Positions 9,024-17,782 of a DNA stretch of 64,000 nucleotides are shown here, piece after piece. Both the position numbers and the translations under genes were made by a program. The stretch's first letter is position 1, and every line of letters starts with the position of its first letter. A model generated the notes under the pieces. That model did no database searches. It saw nothing but the letters and a program-made list of their open reading frames with translations, and was not told the DNA's origin. Location: positions 27,771 through 91,770 of the forward strand of contig JAKITC010000004.1 in the NCBI GenBank assembly GCA_021648285.1, read 5' to 3'. The DNA is from Sulfurimonas sp. GTDB lineage: Bacteria; Campylobacterota; Campylobacteria; Campylobacterales; Sulfurimonadaceae.

Positions 9024-9808
9024 ATTTAATTAAAATAAATAACTCAAACAGAGATGAATTAGAGATATATCATAAGCTTAGAGAAAATGCTTTTACAGAG
9101 GACAACAGCTTTATAGCAGATAGCCCAAAAGTTGTAAATATCCTTTTGCAGACTGATATACATGTAAAGAGTATATTGGCAACGCAGGAGTATTATAATG
9201 AGTTTGAAGAGTTGATATCTAAAAAGAGTATCCCTAAACTTTTTGTGATAGATAAAAAAGAGATGCAGGAGATTATCGGGCACAAGATTCATCACAATTG
9301 TATGATGCATGGAATTCGTCCAAAAGAAACACCCTTAGAAAAACTAGATGATAATATAATAATGCTCGATGAAATAACTTCAACTGAAAATGTCGGCTCG
9401 ATAGCAAGAAGTGCAGCAGCTCTTGGAGTTAATTCATACTTGCTCCCTGCTCAAGCGCCACATCCTTATTCTCGTAGAGCTTTACGAGTTTCTATGGGGC
9501 ACATCACAAAGTTACATGTACATGTTTATGATGATATATTTTCAACACTTACTATGCTAAAAGCCAATGATTATAAGATATTCGGGGCTGAGATTACTGA
9601 GGATTCAACTCCACTTATGGATGTAAAAATCCCGAAAAAATGGGTAATGTTAATGGGTCACGAAGCTAAAGGACTCTCACAAGAAGTTATTGACATGTGT
9701 GATGAGATTGTAGAGATTGAGATGATGGATGATATAAGAAGTTTTAATGTTGGAGTTGCTGCTTCAATATTAATGTATCAGTTTAAAAATAGTAAAAAAT
9801 CAATATAA
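9020..9808 (+). CDS. SpoU/TrmH-family RNA 2'-O-methyltransferase
   Basis: 262 residues when started at ATG 9020; the longer ORF-track start runs back through BRO-N coding sequence and is unlikely. The three SPOUT motifs are present: ENVGSIARSAAALG (motif 1), WVMLMGHEAKGLS (motif 2) and IRSFNVGVAASILMY (motif 3), forming the knotted SAM site. The preceding 100 residues resemble the substrate-binding N-terminus of larger family members. The enzyme methylates a ribose in rRNA or tRNA; the target base cannot be told from sequence. Its first 25 codons are duplicated at 8005. Confidence 0.87.
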   Translation: MNLIKINNSNRDELEIYHKLRENAFTEDNSFIADSPKVVNILLQTDIHVKSILATQEYYNEFEELISKKSIPKLFVIDKKEMQEIIGHKIHHNCMMHGIRPKETPLEKLDDNIIMLDEITSTENVGSIARSAAALGVNSYLLPAQAPHPYSRRALRVSMGHITKLHVHVYDDIFSTLTMLKANDYKIFGAEITEDSTPLMDVKIPKKWVMLMGHEAKGLSQEVIDMCDEIVEIEMMDDIRSFNVGVAASILMYQFKNSKKSI

Positions 9809-9841
9809 TATGTTGATAGATATTAAAAGAGAGAATTTGAT

Positions 9842-11101
9842 ATGGAAAATGTATACTTAGGGCGCCAACCGATTCTTGATTTAGACGGTAATCTTAACTC
9901 TTATGAAGTTTTATACAGAGAGGGGCATGACCCGAAAAAAGGCATTAGTAATCGTTTTGTCAGTGCGGCTGTAATTAACAGTGTTTTAAATAAGTTTGGA
10001 ACACATGCAGTACTTGGAAATCGTAAAGCATTTGTAAAAGTTGATGAAAAATTTTTAATGAATGACTTGATTTTCACGATTCCAAATAATTTTTTTATAT
10101 TTTCAATAGTATATATTGATGTAACTGATAAAGTAATAGAGAGATTTGAGCAATTAAAAGCCAAAGGGTATGAATTAGCCATAAATGATATAGCTATAAA
10201 TGAAGAAGATCTTCAAAAGTATGCAAATGTATTGGACTCACTCTCTTATGTTAAGATAGATTTTGACAAATACTTCAAAGAAGATTCTTCCGTTAAAAGT
10301 ATAATCCACTCTCTAAAAAACAATAATATTAAAGTTGTTGCTACAAAAATTGAAGATGCATATGAATATGATTTAGCCAAGAAGATGGGATGTGATCTTT
10401 TTCAAGGTTATTTCTTTGCAAAACCAAATATTATTGAACATGCAAAATATGATTCTACCCATGCAAATATACTTAAATTATATACGATACTGATGGAAGA
10501 CACAAACATAGATGAAATAGTTGCAGAATTTGAAAAAAATCATGCTATAACTGTTCAGTTATTACAGTATATAAATTCAGGTGCTTTTCATTTTAAAAAC
10601 AGAATCTCGTCAATGCATCATATTTTAACACTGGTTGGACGAGCTCCTCTTGCTCAATGGTTGATGCTGATGATTTACTCAAAATCTGTAGCTAAGAGCA
10701 GTGAACTACCCCCTTTAATGTTGATGGTGAAACATCGTACAGAGTTGATTGTGGAGATTTTGAAAAAAATAGAACCTGATGTCAGAAGTAACACATTGGG
10801 TAAAGCTTATTTTGTTGGGGTTTTATCTCTTATTGACACAGTGTTTGGTGTGGAGTTGAAAATAATATTAAAAGACATGCATGTTGGTGATGCTATAAAA
10901 AAAGCTCTTTTAGAGGATGAAGGTATTCTTGGAGAAATCTATGCATTAGTAAGAGATATTGAATCATTTCATACACAAGGTATAGAAGATTTTGTTCAAA
11001 AACATAATATAGAAAAAAGTATGATAGATGAGTTGTCACTAAAAAGTATGCAAGAAGCTACAGCTTTTGAAGATGCAGTTTGTTCAACGCCGAACTCTTA
11101 A
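9842..11101 (+). CDS. EAL-HDOD signalling protein (degenerate EAL)
   Basis: 419 residues. The first half is an EAL-like domain with the typical opening YLGRQPILDLDGNLNSYEVLYREG, where EVL replaces the catalytic EAL motif, and the closing DLFQGYFFAKP. Because the catalytic signature is altered it probably does not hydrolyse c-di-GMP but may bind it or act in protein contacts. The second half is a HDOD domain (HAITVQLLQYINSGAF). This YuxH/CdgJ-type architecture is linked to motility and surface attachment in other bacteria. It lies 33 bases after the methyltransferase gene and may share its transcript. Confidence 0.85.
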   Translation: MENVYLGRQPILDLDGNLNSYEVLYREGHDPKKGISNRFVSAAVINSVLNKFGTHAVLGNRKAFVKVDEKFLMNDLIFTIPNNFFIFSIVYIDVTDKVIERFEQLKAKGYELAINDIAINEEDLQKYANVLDSLSYVKIDFDKYFKEDSSVKSIIHSLKNNNIKVVATKIEDAYEYDLAKKMGCDLFQGYFFAKPNIIEHAKYDSTHANILKLYTILMEDTNIDEIVAEFEKNHAITVQLLQYINSGAFHFKNRISSMHHILTLVGRAPLAQWLMLMIYSKSVAKSSELPPLMLMVKHRTELIVEILKKIEPDVRSNTLGKAYFVGVLSLIDTVFGVELKIILKDMHVGDAIKKALLEDEGILGEIYALVRDIESFHTQGIEDFVQKHNIEKSMIDELSLKSMQEATAFEDAVCSTPNS

Positions 11102-11152
11102 TATACAAGCTAAAAAATAAAAATAATACTATAAATTAAAAGGGAATAAACT

Positions 11153-11509
11153 ATGAATTTTCAAAATGAAGAGCTACCAGAAGGTGCTGTTAAAGTTGGT
11201 GCAACTCCAAATATGACAGAAGTAACAGTTGTAAAAGGAATACTTAAAAATCATCTTGCTCCAAAAGGTAAATTTGGACTTGTAGTAGTCGAAGAGGGTT
11301 CGTTGCAGTATGTTTGGGAAGATGACAAAGATAATGTTTTAGATGCCGATAAAGATCATCCAATAGTTATTGAACCTGAGAGATATCACAATGTAGTTAT
11401 TACCGGTCCAGTTGTTTTTCGTGTAGAATTTTATAAAGTTTTACAAAAAGATGAAGAGCATAAAGAGGGTGATAGACCCGGTGAAGTATTTTGTGAGTGT
11501 ATGGGTTAA
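11153..11509 (+). CDS. DUF1971 (TehB-like) cupin-fold protein
   Basis: 118 residues with a compact beta-rich pattern typical of the DUF1971 family, also seen at the N-terminus of some TehB tellurite-resistance proteins: LPEGAVKVGATPNMTEVTVV, a central GLVVVEEGSLQYVWED and IVIEPERYHNVVITGPVVFRVEFY. The C-terminal FCECMG adds two cysteines that could bind metal. No catalytic function is assigned to the family. It is followed after 3 bases by the YwbE gene, so the two are co-transcribed. Confidence 0.75.
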   Translation: MNFQNEELPEGAVKVGATPNMTEVTVVKGILKNHLAPKGKFGLVVVEEGSLQYVWEDDKDNVLDADKDHPIVIEPERYHNVVITGPVVFRVEFYKVLQKDEEHKEGDRPGEVFCECMG

Positions 11510-11512
11510 CAT

Positions 11513-11707
11513 ATGGCAGATGGTACAAAACGAGCTAATATAAAAAGCGGGATGAGTGTAGCGATAGTTCTTAAACAAGACCAAGAGAGTGGACTGCTTA
11601 CGGACGGCATAGTGCGTGATATTTTAACAAAATCTGCCACTCATCCTCATGGAATTAAAGTTCGTCTTATGAGTCGTGAAGTTGGACGAGTCAAGGAAAT
11701 ATACTAA
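11513..11707 (+). CDS. ywbE: YwbE family (DUF2196) small protein
   Basis: 64 residues matching the YwbE pattern: RANIKSGMSVAIVLKQDQ, LTDGIVRDILTKSATHPHGI, KVRLMSREVGRVKEI. The family is short, widespread and of unknown function; its basic, beta-rich character suggests nucleic-acid contact. It starts 3 bases after the DUF1971 gene and ends 42 bases before the DEAD-box helicase. Confidence 0.85.
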   Translation: MADGTKRANIKSGMSVAIVLKQDQESGLLTDGIVRDILTKSATHPHGIKVRLMSREVGRVKEIY

Positions 11708-11749
11708 AACTCTAGCTAACTAATGTTATAATTCTAAAAAAGATTTTTA

Positions 11750-13117
11750 ATGACCACAAAATTTTCAAACCTCCTACTTTCAAAAGAGATGCTTCATAAC
11801 CTAAATGAAATTGGGTATAAAGAGATGACTCCCATCCAGGCTGAGAGCCTGCCTTATATTTTAGAAGGTCGTGATGTAATCGCACAAGCAAAAACCGGAA
11901 GCGGAAAAACAGCAGCATTTGGTATAGGACTGCTGACAAAACTACAAGTGAAAAAGTTTAGAGTTCAAACACTAATCCTCTGTCCAACTCGTGAGTTGGC
12001 AGACCAAGTGGCAAAAGAGCTTCGTATGCTGGCACGTGCTACTCACAATGTTAAAATTTTAACTCTTTGTGGTGGAACAGCTTTTGGACCACAACTAGGT
12101 TCTCTTCGTCATGGTGCTCACATAATTGTCGGAACTCCCGGGCGAATATTAAAACACCTCAAAAAAGAGACACTTTCACTTGAACATATGGATACATTAG
12201 TTCTTGATGAAGCTGATAGAATGTTAGATATGGGTTTTAGTGAGGAGATAAATGAAGTATTGGAATTTGCTCCAAAAGAGAGACAGACTCTTCTTTTTTC
12301 AGCAACTTACACTGATGAAATTTTGGATATAAGCACAACTCTGCAAAAAGATGCTGTAAATATTAAAACAACTTCTACTGAGACAACAAATAAAATCACT
12401 GAGTATTTTTATGAAGTAGATCATGGAGAAAAACTAAATACACTTGTAAATATTTTTAGTAATTTTGAACCTGAAAATGTCATAGTTTTTTGTAACACAA
12501 AGATAGAAGCAGATGAAATTGCTAACACTTTGCAGAAAAAAAACATAGATGCACTTGCAATACACGGGGACTTAGAGCAGTATGAAAGAAATGATGTGTT
12601 AGTACAGTTTGCTAACAAAAGTGCTACCGTATTAGTCGCAACAGATGTAGCAGCAAGGGGATTAGACATAAAAGAGCTTTCGATGGTTGTAAACTATGAT
12701 ATCCCTCATTCAGAAGAGACTTATACTCACAGAATCGGACGAACAGGACGCGCGGGGAAAGAAGGCTTGGCTTTTACTCTTTACGAAGCAAATGAAATAC
12801 GAAATGCAGATGAATATAAGAACGATACTCGTATTTTTGAAGATGCAAGTTCACTCAAAGTTGTAAATAATTTTGATATGAAACCTGTCAATGTTACTCT
12901 CGTAATCGAGGGCGGCAAAAAAGATAAAGTTCGTGCAGGCGACCTGCTTGGTGCTTTAACAGGTGATGCAGGTCTCTCAGGAAGCAGTATTGGAAAGATA
13001 GATATTTATGACAGACAGAGTTATGTAGCTATTGAGAATTCCAAGATTGACGAAGCACATGACAAACTCAAAAATGGGAAAATAAAAGGTAAAAAGTTTT
13101 CAGTTTGGATTCTCTAA
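11750..13117 (+). CDS. dbpA: DEAD-box RNA helicase, DbpA type
   Basis: 455 residues with the full DEAD-box set: Q motif (MTPIQAESLP), Walker A (AKTGSGKTAAF), PTRELADQV, TPGRI, DEAD (VLDEADRMLDMG), SAT (LFSATYT), VATDVAARGLD and HRIGRTGRAG. The last roughly 75 residues form a DbpA-type RNA-binding domain (KDKVRAGDLLGALTGDAGL.. ending KKFSVWIL), which in E. coli recognises hairpin 92 of 23S rRNA. The likely role is 50S ribosome assembly. The gene overlaps the next one by 13 bases. Confidence 0.92.
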   Translation: MTTKFSNLLLSKEMLHNLNEIGYKEMTPIQAESLPYILEGRDVIAQAKTGSGKTAAFGIGLLTKLQVKKFRVQTLILCPTRELADQVAKELRMLARATHNVKILTLCGGTAFGPQLGSLRHGAHIIVGTPGRILKHLKKETLSLEHMDTLVLDEADRMLDMGFSEEINEVLEFAPKERQTLLFSATYTDEILDISTTLQKDAVNIKTTSTETTNKITEYFYEVDHGEKLNTLVNIFSNFEPENVIVFCNTKIEADEIANTLQKKNIDALAIHGDLEQYERNDVLVQFANKSATVLVATDVAARGLDIKELSMVVNYDIPHSEETYTHRIGRTGRAGKEGLAFTLYEANEIRNADEYKNDTRIFEDASSLKVVNNFDMKPVNVTLVIEGGKKDKVRAGDLLGALTGDAGLSGSSIGKIDIYDRQSYVAIENSKIDEAHDKLKNGKIKGKKFSVWIL

Positions 13118-13617
13118 AATATCTGAATCACTATCCAGAAGCTACAAAGAATCAAGTTCTTGAGCTTATAACGAGAGATAAGCTGACAGATTATCTTTTA
13201 GACAAATATCCAAATCAACATGTCAAAAAGAGCGATAAGGAACTTTTTTCTTATGTAAATGAACTTAAAAACACTCATATGAAAAAAGTTGCTCCACTTA
13301 ATAAAGTTATTTATGATGGTAAAATAAACGTTATTCATAACGCTTTAGGAACCCACCAATTTATTTCACGAGTACAGGGCGGTAAACTAAAAACAAAAAA
13401 CGAGATTCGTATAGCTTCCATGTTCAAAAGTGTTCCCGAGGAATTCTTGAAGATGATTGCAGTACATGAGTTGGCTCATTTTAAAGAGAAAGAACATAAC
13501 AAAGCATTTTATAAATTATGTGTATATATGCAACCATTTTATATTCAAGTAGAGTTTGATTTGAGGCTTTATTTAACACATATGGATATTTTGGGTAAGA
13601 TAGATAAATGGAAATAA
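13105..13617 (+). CDS. YgjP-like (DUF45) zinc metallopeptidase domain protein
   Basis: 170 residues starting at TTG, inside the dbpA 3' end (13-base overlap). It carries the zinc-binding HELAH helix (MIAVHELAHFKEKEHNKAF), with the third ligand probably the His of KEHN, as in the WLM/YgjP-like metallopeptidases. The N-terminal half is a helical extension of unknown role. No signal peptide is visible, so it should act in the cytoplasm. Substrate unknown. Confidence 0.75.
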   Translation: MDSLKYLNHYPEATKNQVLELITRDKLTDYLLDKYPNQHVKKSDKELFSYVNELKNTHMKKVAPLNKVIYDGKINVIHNALGTHQFISRVQGGKLKTKNEIRIASMFKSVPEEFLKMIAVHELAHFKEKEHNKAFYKLCVYMQPFYIQVEFDLRLYLTHMDILGKIDKWK

Positions 13618-13662
13618 ATTGTTTGATATGATATTTTCTTACTTTAATAAACTAGGAACTGT

Positions 13663-15873
13663 ATGAAGTACTCTTTAATCTTAAAAATCTTTATTCCTAT
13701 TCTATTTCTTGTGATTGCAGAAATTATTGTTATTACAGAATTTTCTTCTAATCTTCATAAATCTAAGCTTTATGAAGAGAGTGTTAGTAGTGCAATTCAG
13801 GCGGCTAAGCAGTATAAAGAAATACGTTCATACTATAATGATTATGTAGTTAGTAAAATTTCTCAGAACTCCGGCATACTTATAGATTTAAACCATAAAA
13901 ATATTCCCAACACTATTCCACTGCCAGCTACGATGATACACGATCTAAGCGAGATAGTAAATAAAAAACTAAATGGTATGCAGATTAAAATTTATAGTGA
14001 CTATCCATTTCCAAATCGCATCAATAGAAAGTTGGATGATTTTGAAAAATCGTCAATGCAGTATTTTAGAAACAATAAATCGAGAGAACCTAGAATCTCT
14101 CAAGAGACTCAAAACGGGCTAGAAGTTATACGCGTAGCTATAGCTGATGAAATGACAAGTTTGACATGTGTTGATTGTCATAATTCTTACTTAGATACGC
14201 CGAAAAATGATTGGAAACTTGATGATATCAGGGGTGTACTAGAAGTAATAATTCCTCTGCAGACACAGATAAATAACAATAACACAGTTACAAAATATAT
14301 AAATATTACTGTTATTGCTTCGAGTTTAATAGTTTTGATAATGATATATCTAATAATTTTGCATTTTTCTAAAATTGAAAGAGAAGATAAAGATAAATTA
14401 CTACAAAAGCAGAAAAAACTAAACAAAGCCATTTTGTCTTTTGATAAAAATGTAATCTCATTAAGTGCGGATTTAAATGGAGTTATTACTTATGTTAGTC
14501 AGGCTCTATGTGATATTAGTGGATATGACAAAGAAGAATTATTAGGTAAATCACACAATATTTTACGACATCCTGACATGTCTAAAGAAACTTATAAAGA
14601 ACTATGGACAGAGATAAAAAAAGGAAACACTTGGGATGGTGAAATAAGAAATAAAAAGAAAAATGGAGGCTATTATTGGGTTAGAACTACAATAATACCA
14701 GAGTATGATAATGATAAATTAATTGGATACAGTTCAATTCGTCACGATATAACGGCACAAAAAGTAAAAGAAGAATTTTTCTCTAATATGAGTCATGAAC
14801 TTCGAACACCGCTAAATGCTATTCTCGGTTTTGTTGGTATCTTAGGCAAGCAAATAGATGATAAAAAACATAAAGATTATTTAAAATATATAGGTTCTAA
14901 TTCACAACAGTTATTAAGCTTGATAAACGACATATTAGATCTTTCAAAAATCAACAATGGAGATTTTACTATTGATAAATATAAATCTAATGCTTATGAT
15001 GAAATTACAAATAATATCAATCGTTTTAATGGAGTGCTTGCCAGTAGCTATATTTTATTCTCTTTCAATATAGATAAACACCTGCAAGGCGTATTTATAG
15101 CAGATTGGCTGAGAGTGAGTCAAATAATATTAAACCTTGTTTCTAATGCAATAAAATTTACGCCCAACAATGGAATGATTTCATTAGATGTAGATTATAT
15201 TGATAAATCTTTAGTTATTGTTGTAACGGATACCGGAATAGGTATGAGTCCTGAAGTGCAAGATAAAATATTTAAGCCTTTTGTCCAAGCTGACGGTTCT
15301 ACTACCAGAAAGTACGGAGGTACAGGTTTAGGTCTAAGTATTACGCAAAATCTTATTGAAATGATGCAAGGAAAACTGGAAGTTGAAAGTGTAGAGGGAG
15401 AAGGTTCATCATTTACAGTTGAAATTCCGGTTGAAAAGATCTCTTCAGATATTGTTACGCATGAAGAAATTAATTTTGATGAAATACAAAACATTCCTTT
15501 AAGCGGGAGAGTATTGGTTGCAGAGGACAATAAAACAAACCAGCTGTTAGTTAAACTTCTTTTAGAAGACATGGGTGTAGAGTGTGATATAGCCGAAGAT
15601 GGAGCGAAAGCTTTAAAAATGTATGATCCTTCTATTCATGAACTTATACTTATGGATGAAAATATGCCAAATATGAATGGTGTTGTTGCAATGCATAAAA
15701 TAAGAGAAAAATATAAAGATGATTGCGGACCGATAATAGCACTTACTGCCAATGTTATGAAGGGTGACAAGGAGCGCTTTATAAAAGAGGGTATGGATGA
15801 CTATATTCCAAAACCTATAGATGAAAATCACCTCAACAAAGTGCTTACAAAGTTTTTAAAAAAGAAAGATTAG
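13663..15873 (+). CDS. Hybrid sensor histidine kinase with a haem-binding-motif sensor domain
   Basis: 736 residues. Membrane helix (about 7-25), periplasmic DUF3365-like domain ending in a c-type haem motif (CVDCH, about 169-173) and the domain's GVLEVIIPL strand, second helix (about 214-234), PAS domain (about 262-370), HisKA with phospho-His in FFSNMSHELRTPLNAILGF (about 378), HATPase (GIGMSPEVQDKIF, GTGLGLSI) and a C-terminal receiver (VLVAEDNKTN, phospho-Asp in LILMDENMP). It probably senses redox state or a small gas through haem and passes phosphate to an unlinked output protein; ligand unknown. It overlaps the convergent ABC-F gene by 4 bases. Confidence 0.88.
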   Translation: MKYSLILKIFIPILFLVIAEIIVITEFSSNLHKSKLYEESVSSAIQAAKQYKEIRSYYNDYVVSKISQNSGILIDLNHKNIPNTIPLPATMIHDLSEIVNKKLNGMQIKIYSDYPFPNRINRKLDDFEKSSMQYFRNNKSREPRISQETQNGLEVIRVAIADEMTSLTCVDCHNSYLDTPKNDWKLDDIRGVLEVIIPLQTQINNNNTVTKYINITVIASSLIVLIMIYLIILHFSKIEREDKDKLLQKQKKLNKAILSFDKNVISLSADLNGVITYVSQALCDISGYDKEELLGKSHNILRHPDMSKETYKELWTEIKKGNTWDGEIRNKKKNGGYYWVRTTIIPEYDNDKLIGYSSIRHDITAQKVKEEFFSNMSHELRTPLNAILGFVGILGKQIDDKKHKDYLKYIGSNSQQLLSLINDILDLSKINNGDFTIDKYKSNAYDEITNNINRFNGVLASSYILFSFNIDKHLQGVFIADWLRVSQIILNLVSNAIKFTPNNGMISLDVDYIDKSLVIVVTDTGIGMSPEVQDKIFKPFVQADGSTTRKYGGTGLGLSITQNLIEMMQGKLEVESVEGEGSSFTVEIPVEKISSDIVTHEEINFDEIQNIPLSGRVLVAEDNKTNQLLVKLLLEDMGVECDIAEDGAKALKMYDPSIHELILMDENMPNMNGVVAMHKIREKYKDDCGPIIALTANVMKGDKERFIKEGMDDYIPKPIDENHLNKVLTKFLKKKD

Positions 15874-17753
15874 CTATTCTCGATTTCTAGTAATTTTTTC
15901 TCATAATTTTCTGTGATTTCATCCAGCTCGGTTTGTGCTATTTCTAAAAGCTCAAACATCTCTTCAACTTCATTCTCTTGCTTGGATACTACTTTTGAAA
16001 GCTCCATGAGTCTAGAACTGTCTCTAGAGTTTGAGACTTCTATCAGCTCTTGATGGTTTAGCTCCAAACTCTCTTCAATCTCCATAATAGAACTCTCAAA
16101 TTTTTCAACTCTCTTTTTTAGAGGTGCGGTTACCTTATTTCTCTCGCGGACTAATTCAGCCTTTAGCTTCTTGTTCTCTTTATTGTTAGATTTTGGAGCA
16201 GATTTTATCTTATCTTCCTGCTCTTCTCCACCCAGGTGGTCCCTCTCTCTAGCTTTGCTAGATTCACCTTGTTCTTCCCAGCCAATTTTTTCTAAGAACA
16301 GATCGTACCCGCCGTCAAAATACTCAGCACCATCTTTTGCAAAGATGACAAGTCTGTCACATACACGACGTAGCAACTCTTCAGAGTGAGTTACGATGAC
16401 AACTGCACCGTCAAAGTTTTGTATAGCACATGTGAGTGCCTCAATAGAATCCATATCGAGGTGATTGGTAGGCTCATCAAGAAAAAGCAGGTTTACTTCT
16501 CTGGCTAATATCTGCCCAAGCATAACACGGCTTTTTTCTCCTCCTGATAACAGCGAAACTTTTTTATCAGCAGAGTCTCCGCTAAACATCATAGCACCAC
16601 AGATACTTCTGATGACTTGAGTTGATAGTTTTGTATTTGCTGAGTGTATTTCATCCGTAACAGTCGCAGTCGGATGAAGACGGGCTATGTTTGTCTGACC
16701 AAAGTGAGCAAACTCAATAGATGGATGAGAACTTATGTCACCGCTAAGTTCTTTTAACTCTTTTGCAAGAACATTAAGCAGAGTTGACTTACCTTTACCG
16801 TTTTTACCGATAATCCCAAGGCATTCACCTTTTTTGATGTTAAAAAATATATCTTTAAAGAGTACATTCTCAGGTGTGTAACCAAAACTAAGATCATTTA
16901 CCTCAAGCATTATCTTTGCCGGCGTCTCTTTGAAGTTAAAATCAAAGGCAAGAGTGGAATCAAAAGACAAATTATCCATCAAGTCCATTTTTTCGAGCTG
17001 TTTTACTTTTGATTGAGCAAGTGCGGCAGTTGAAGCACGAGCCTTGTTTTTAGCTATAAATTCTTTAAGCTCTTTTACTTTTTTGTCTTGTGCGATTTTC
17101 TGTTTTCCATATAGCTCATCATTTGCACTTAGCTGCTCATAAAATTTGTGAGTATCTCCAGGAATAACGTTTAGCTGTTTACGCACAATACCCATAGTGT
17201 GTGTACAAACCCCGTCCATAAAATCTCTATTGTGAGTAATCAGAATAACTTCGCCCTCAAAGGCTCTTAAAAAACTTTTCAGCCATCTAAGTGAAATAAT
17301 ATCAAGATAGTTGGTAGGTTCATCTAAAAGCAGTAAGTTTGGTTCAGTAACTAGAAGTTTTGCAAGGTTTATACGGATTTGAAAACCACCTGAAAAAGAG
17401 AGCGGGTCTTTGTCTAAATCTTCTACTCCAAATCCTAGACCAAAAAGAATCTTCTCAACTCTGTAAACATCATATTTCATCTCATCGGTAAGTGCTAAAG
17501 CCGCCTCTTCTCTTAGAGTGCTCTCACTAAATTCCAAATGCTGTTTTAATGTACCGATTTTATAGTTTTTTGGGATGATTATATCACCGCTATCGGGAGA
17601 CTCTTCATCTAAAATAATTTTAAAAAGAGTAGATTTACCGCTTCCGTTTCGACCTACTAAACCAACCCTGTTTCCAGAGTTTAGTTTGAAATTTAAGTTG
17701 CTGAACAGCTCTTGTTTACCGAAGTTTTTACAGATATTTACTAGTTGAATCAT
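15870..17753 (-). CDS. ABC-F family ATPase (Uup/YbiT-like)
   Basis: 627 residues with two ATP-binding cassettes in one chain and no membrane segments: Walker A GRNGSGKST and GKNGKGKST, signature LSFSGG and LLSGGEK, and Walker B LLLLDEPTN and LLFLDEPTN. A charged linker separates them and the C-terminus (about 510-627) is a coiled coil, the usual ABC-F tail. These proteins act on ribosomes (translation factors or antibiotic protection) or, for Uup, in DNA transactions; sequence alone does not decide. The Tex gene lies 29 bases upstream on the same strand. Confidence 0.9.
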   Translation of the reverse strand: MIQLVNICKNFGKQELFSNLNFKLNSGNRVGLVGRNGSGKSTLFKIILDEESPDSGDIIIPKNYKIGTLKQHLEFSESTLREEAALALTDEMKYDVYRVEKILFGLGFGVEDLDKDPLSFSGGFQIRINLAKLLVTEPNLLLLDEPTNYLDIISLRWLKSFLRAFEGEVILITHNRDFMDGVCTHTMGIVRKQLNVIPGDTHKFYEQLSANDELYGKQKIAQDKKVKELKEFIAKNKARASTAALAQSKVKQLEKMDLMDNLSFDSTLAFDFNFKETPAKIMLEVNDLSFGYTPENVLFKDIFFNIKKGECLGIIGKNGKGKSTLLNVLAKELKELSGDISSHPSIEFAHFGQTNIARLHPTATVTDEIHSANTKLSTQVIRSICGAMMFSGDSADKKVSLLSGGEKSRVMLGQILAREVNLLFLDEPTNHLDMDSIEALTCAIQNFDGAVVIVTHSEELLRRVCDRLVIFAKDGAEYFDGGYDLFLEKIGWEEQGESSKARERDHLGGEEQEDKIKSAPKSNNKENKKLKAELVRERNKVTAPLKKRVEKFESSIMEIEESLELNHQELIEVSNSRDSSRLMELSKVVSKQENEVEEMFELLEIAQTELDEITENYEKKLLEIENS

Positions 17754-17782
17754 AAGGCTCTTTTATTTTTTTAATATGCGCA

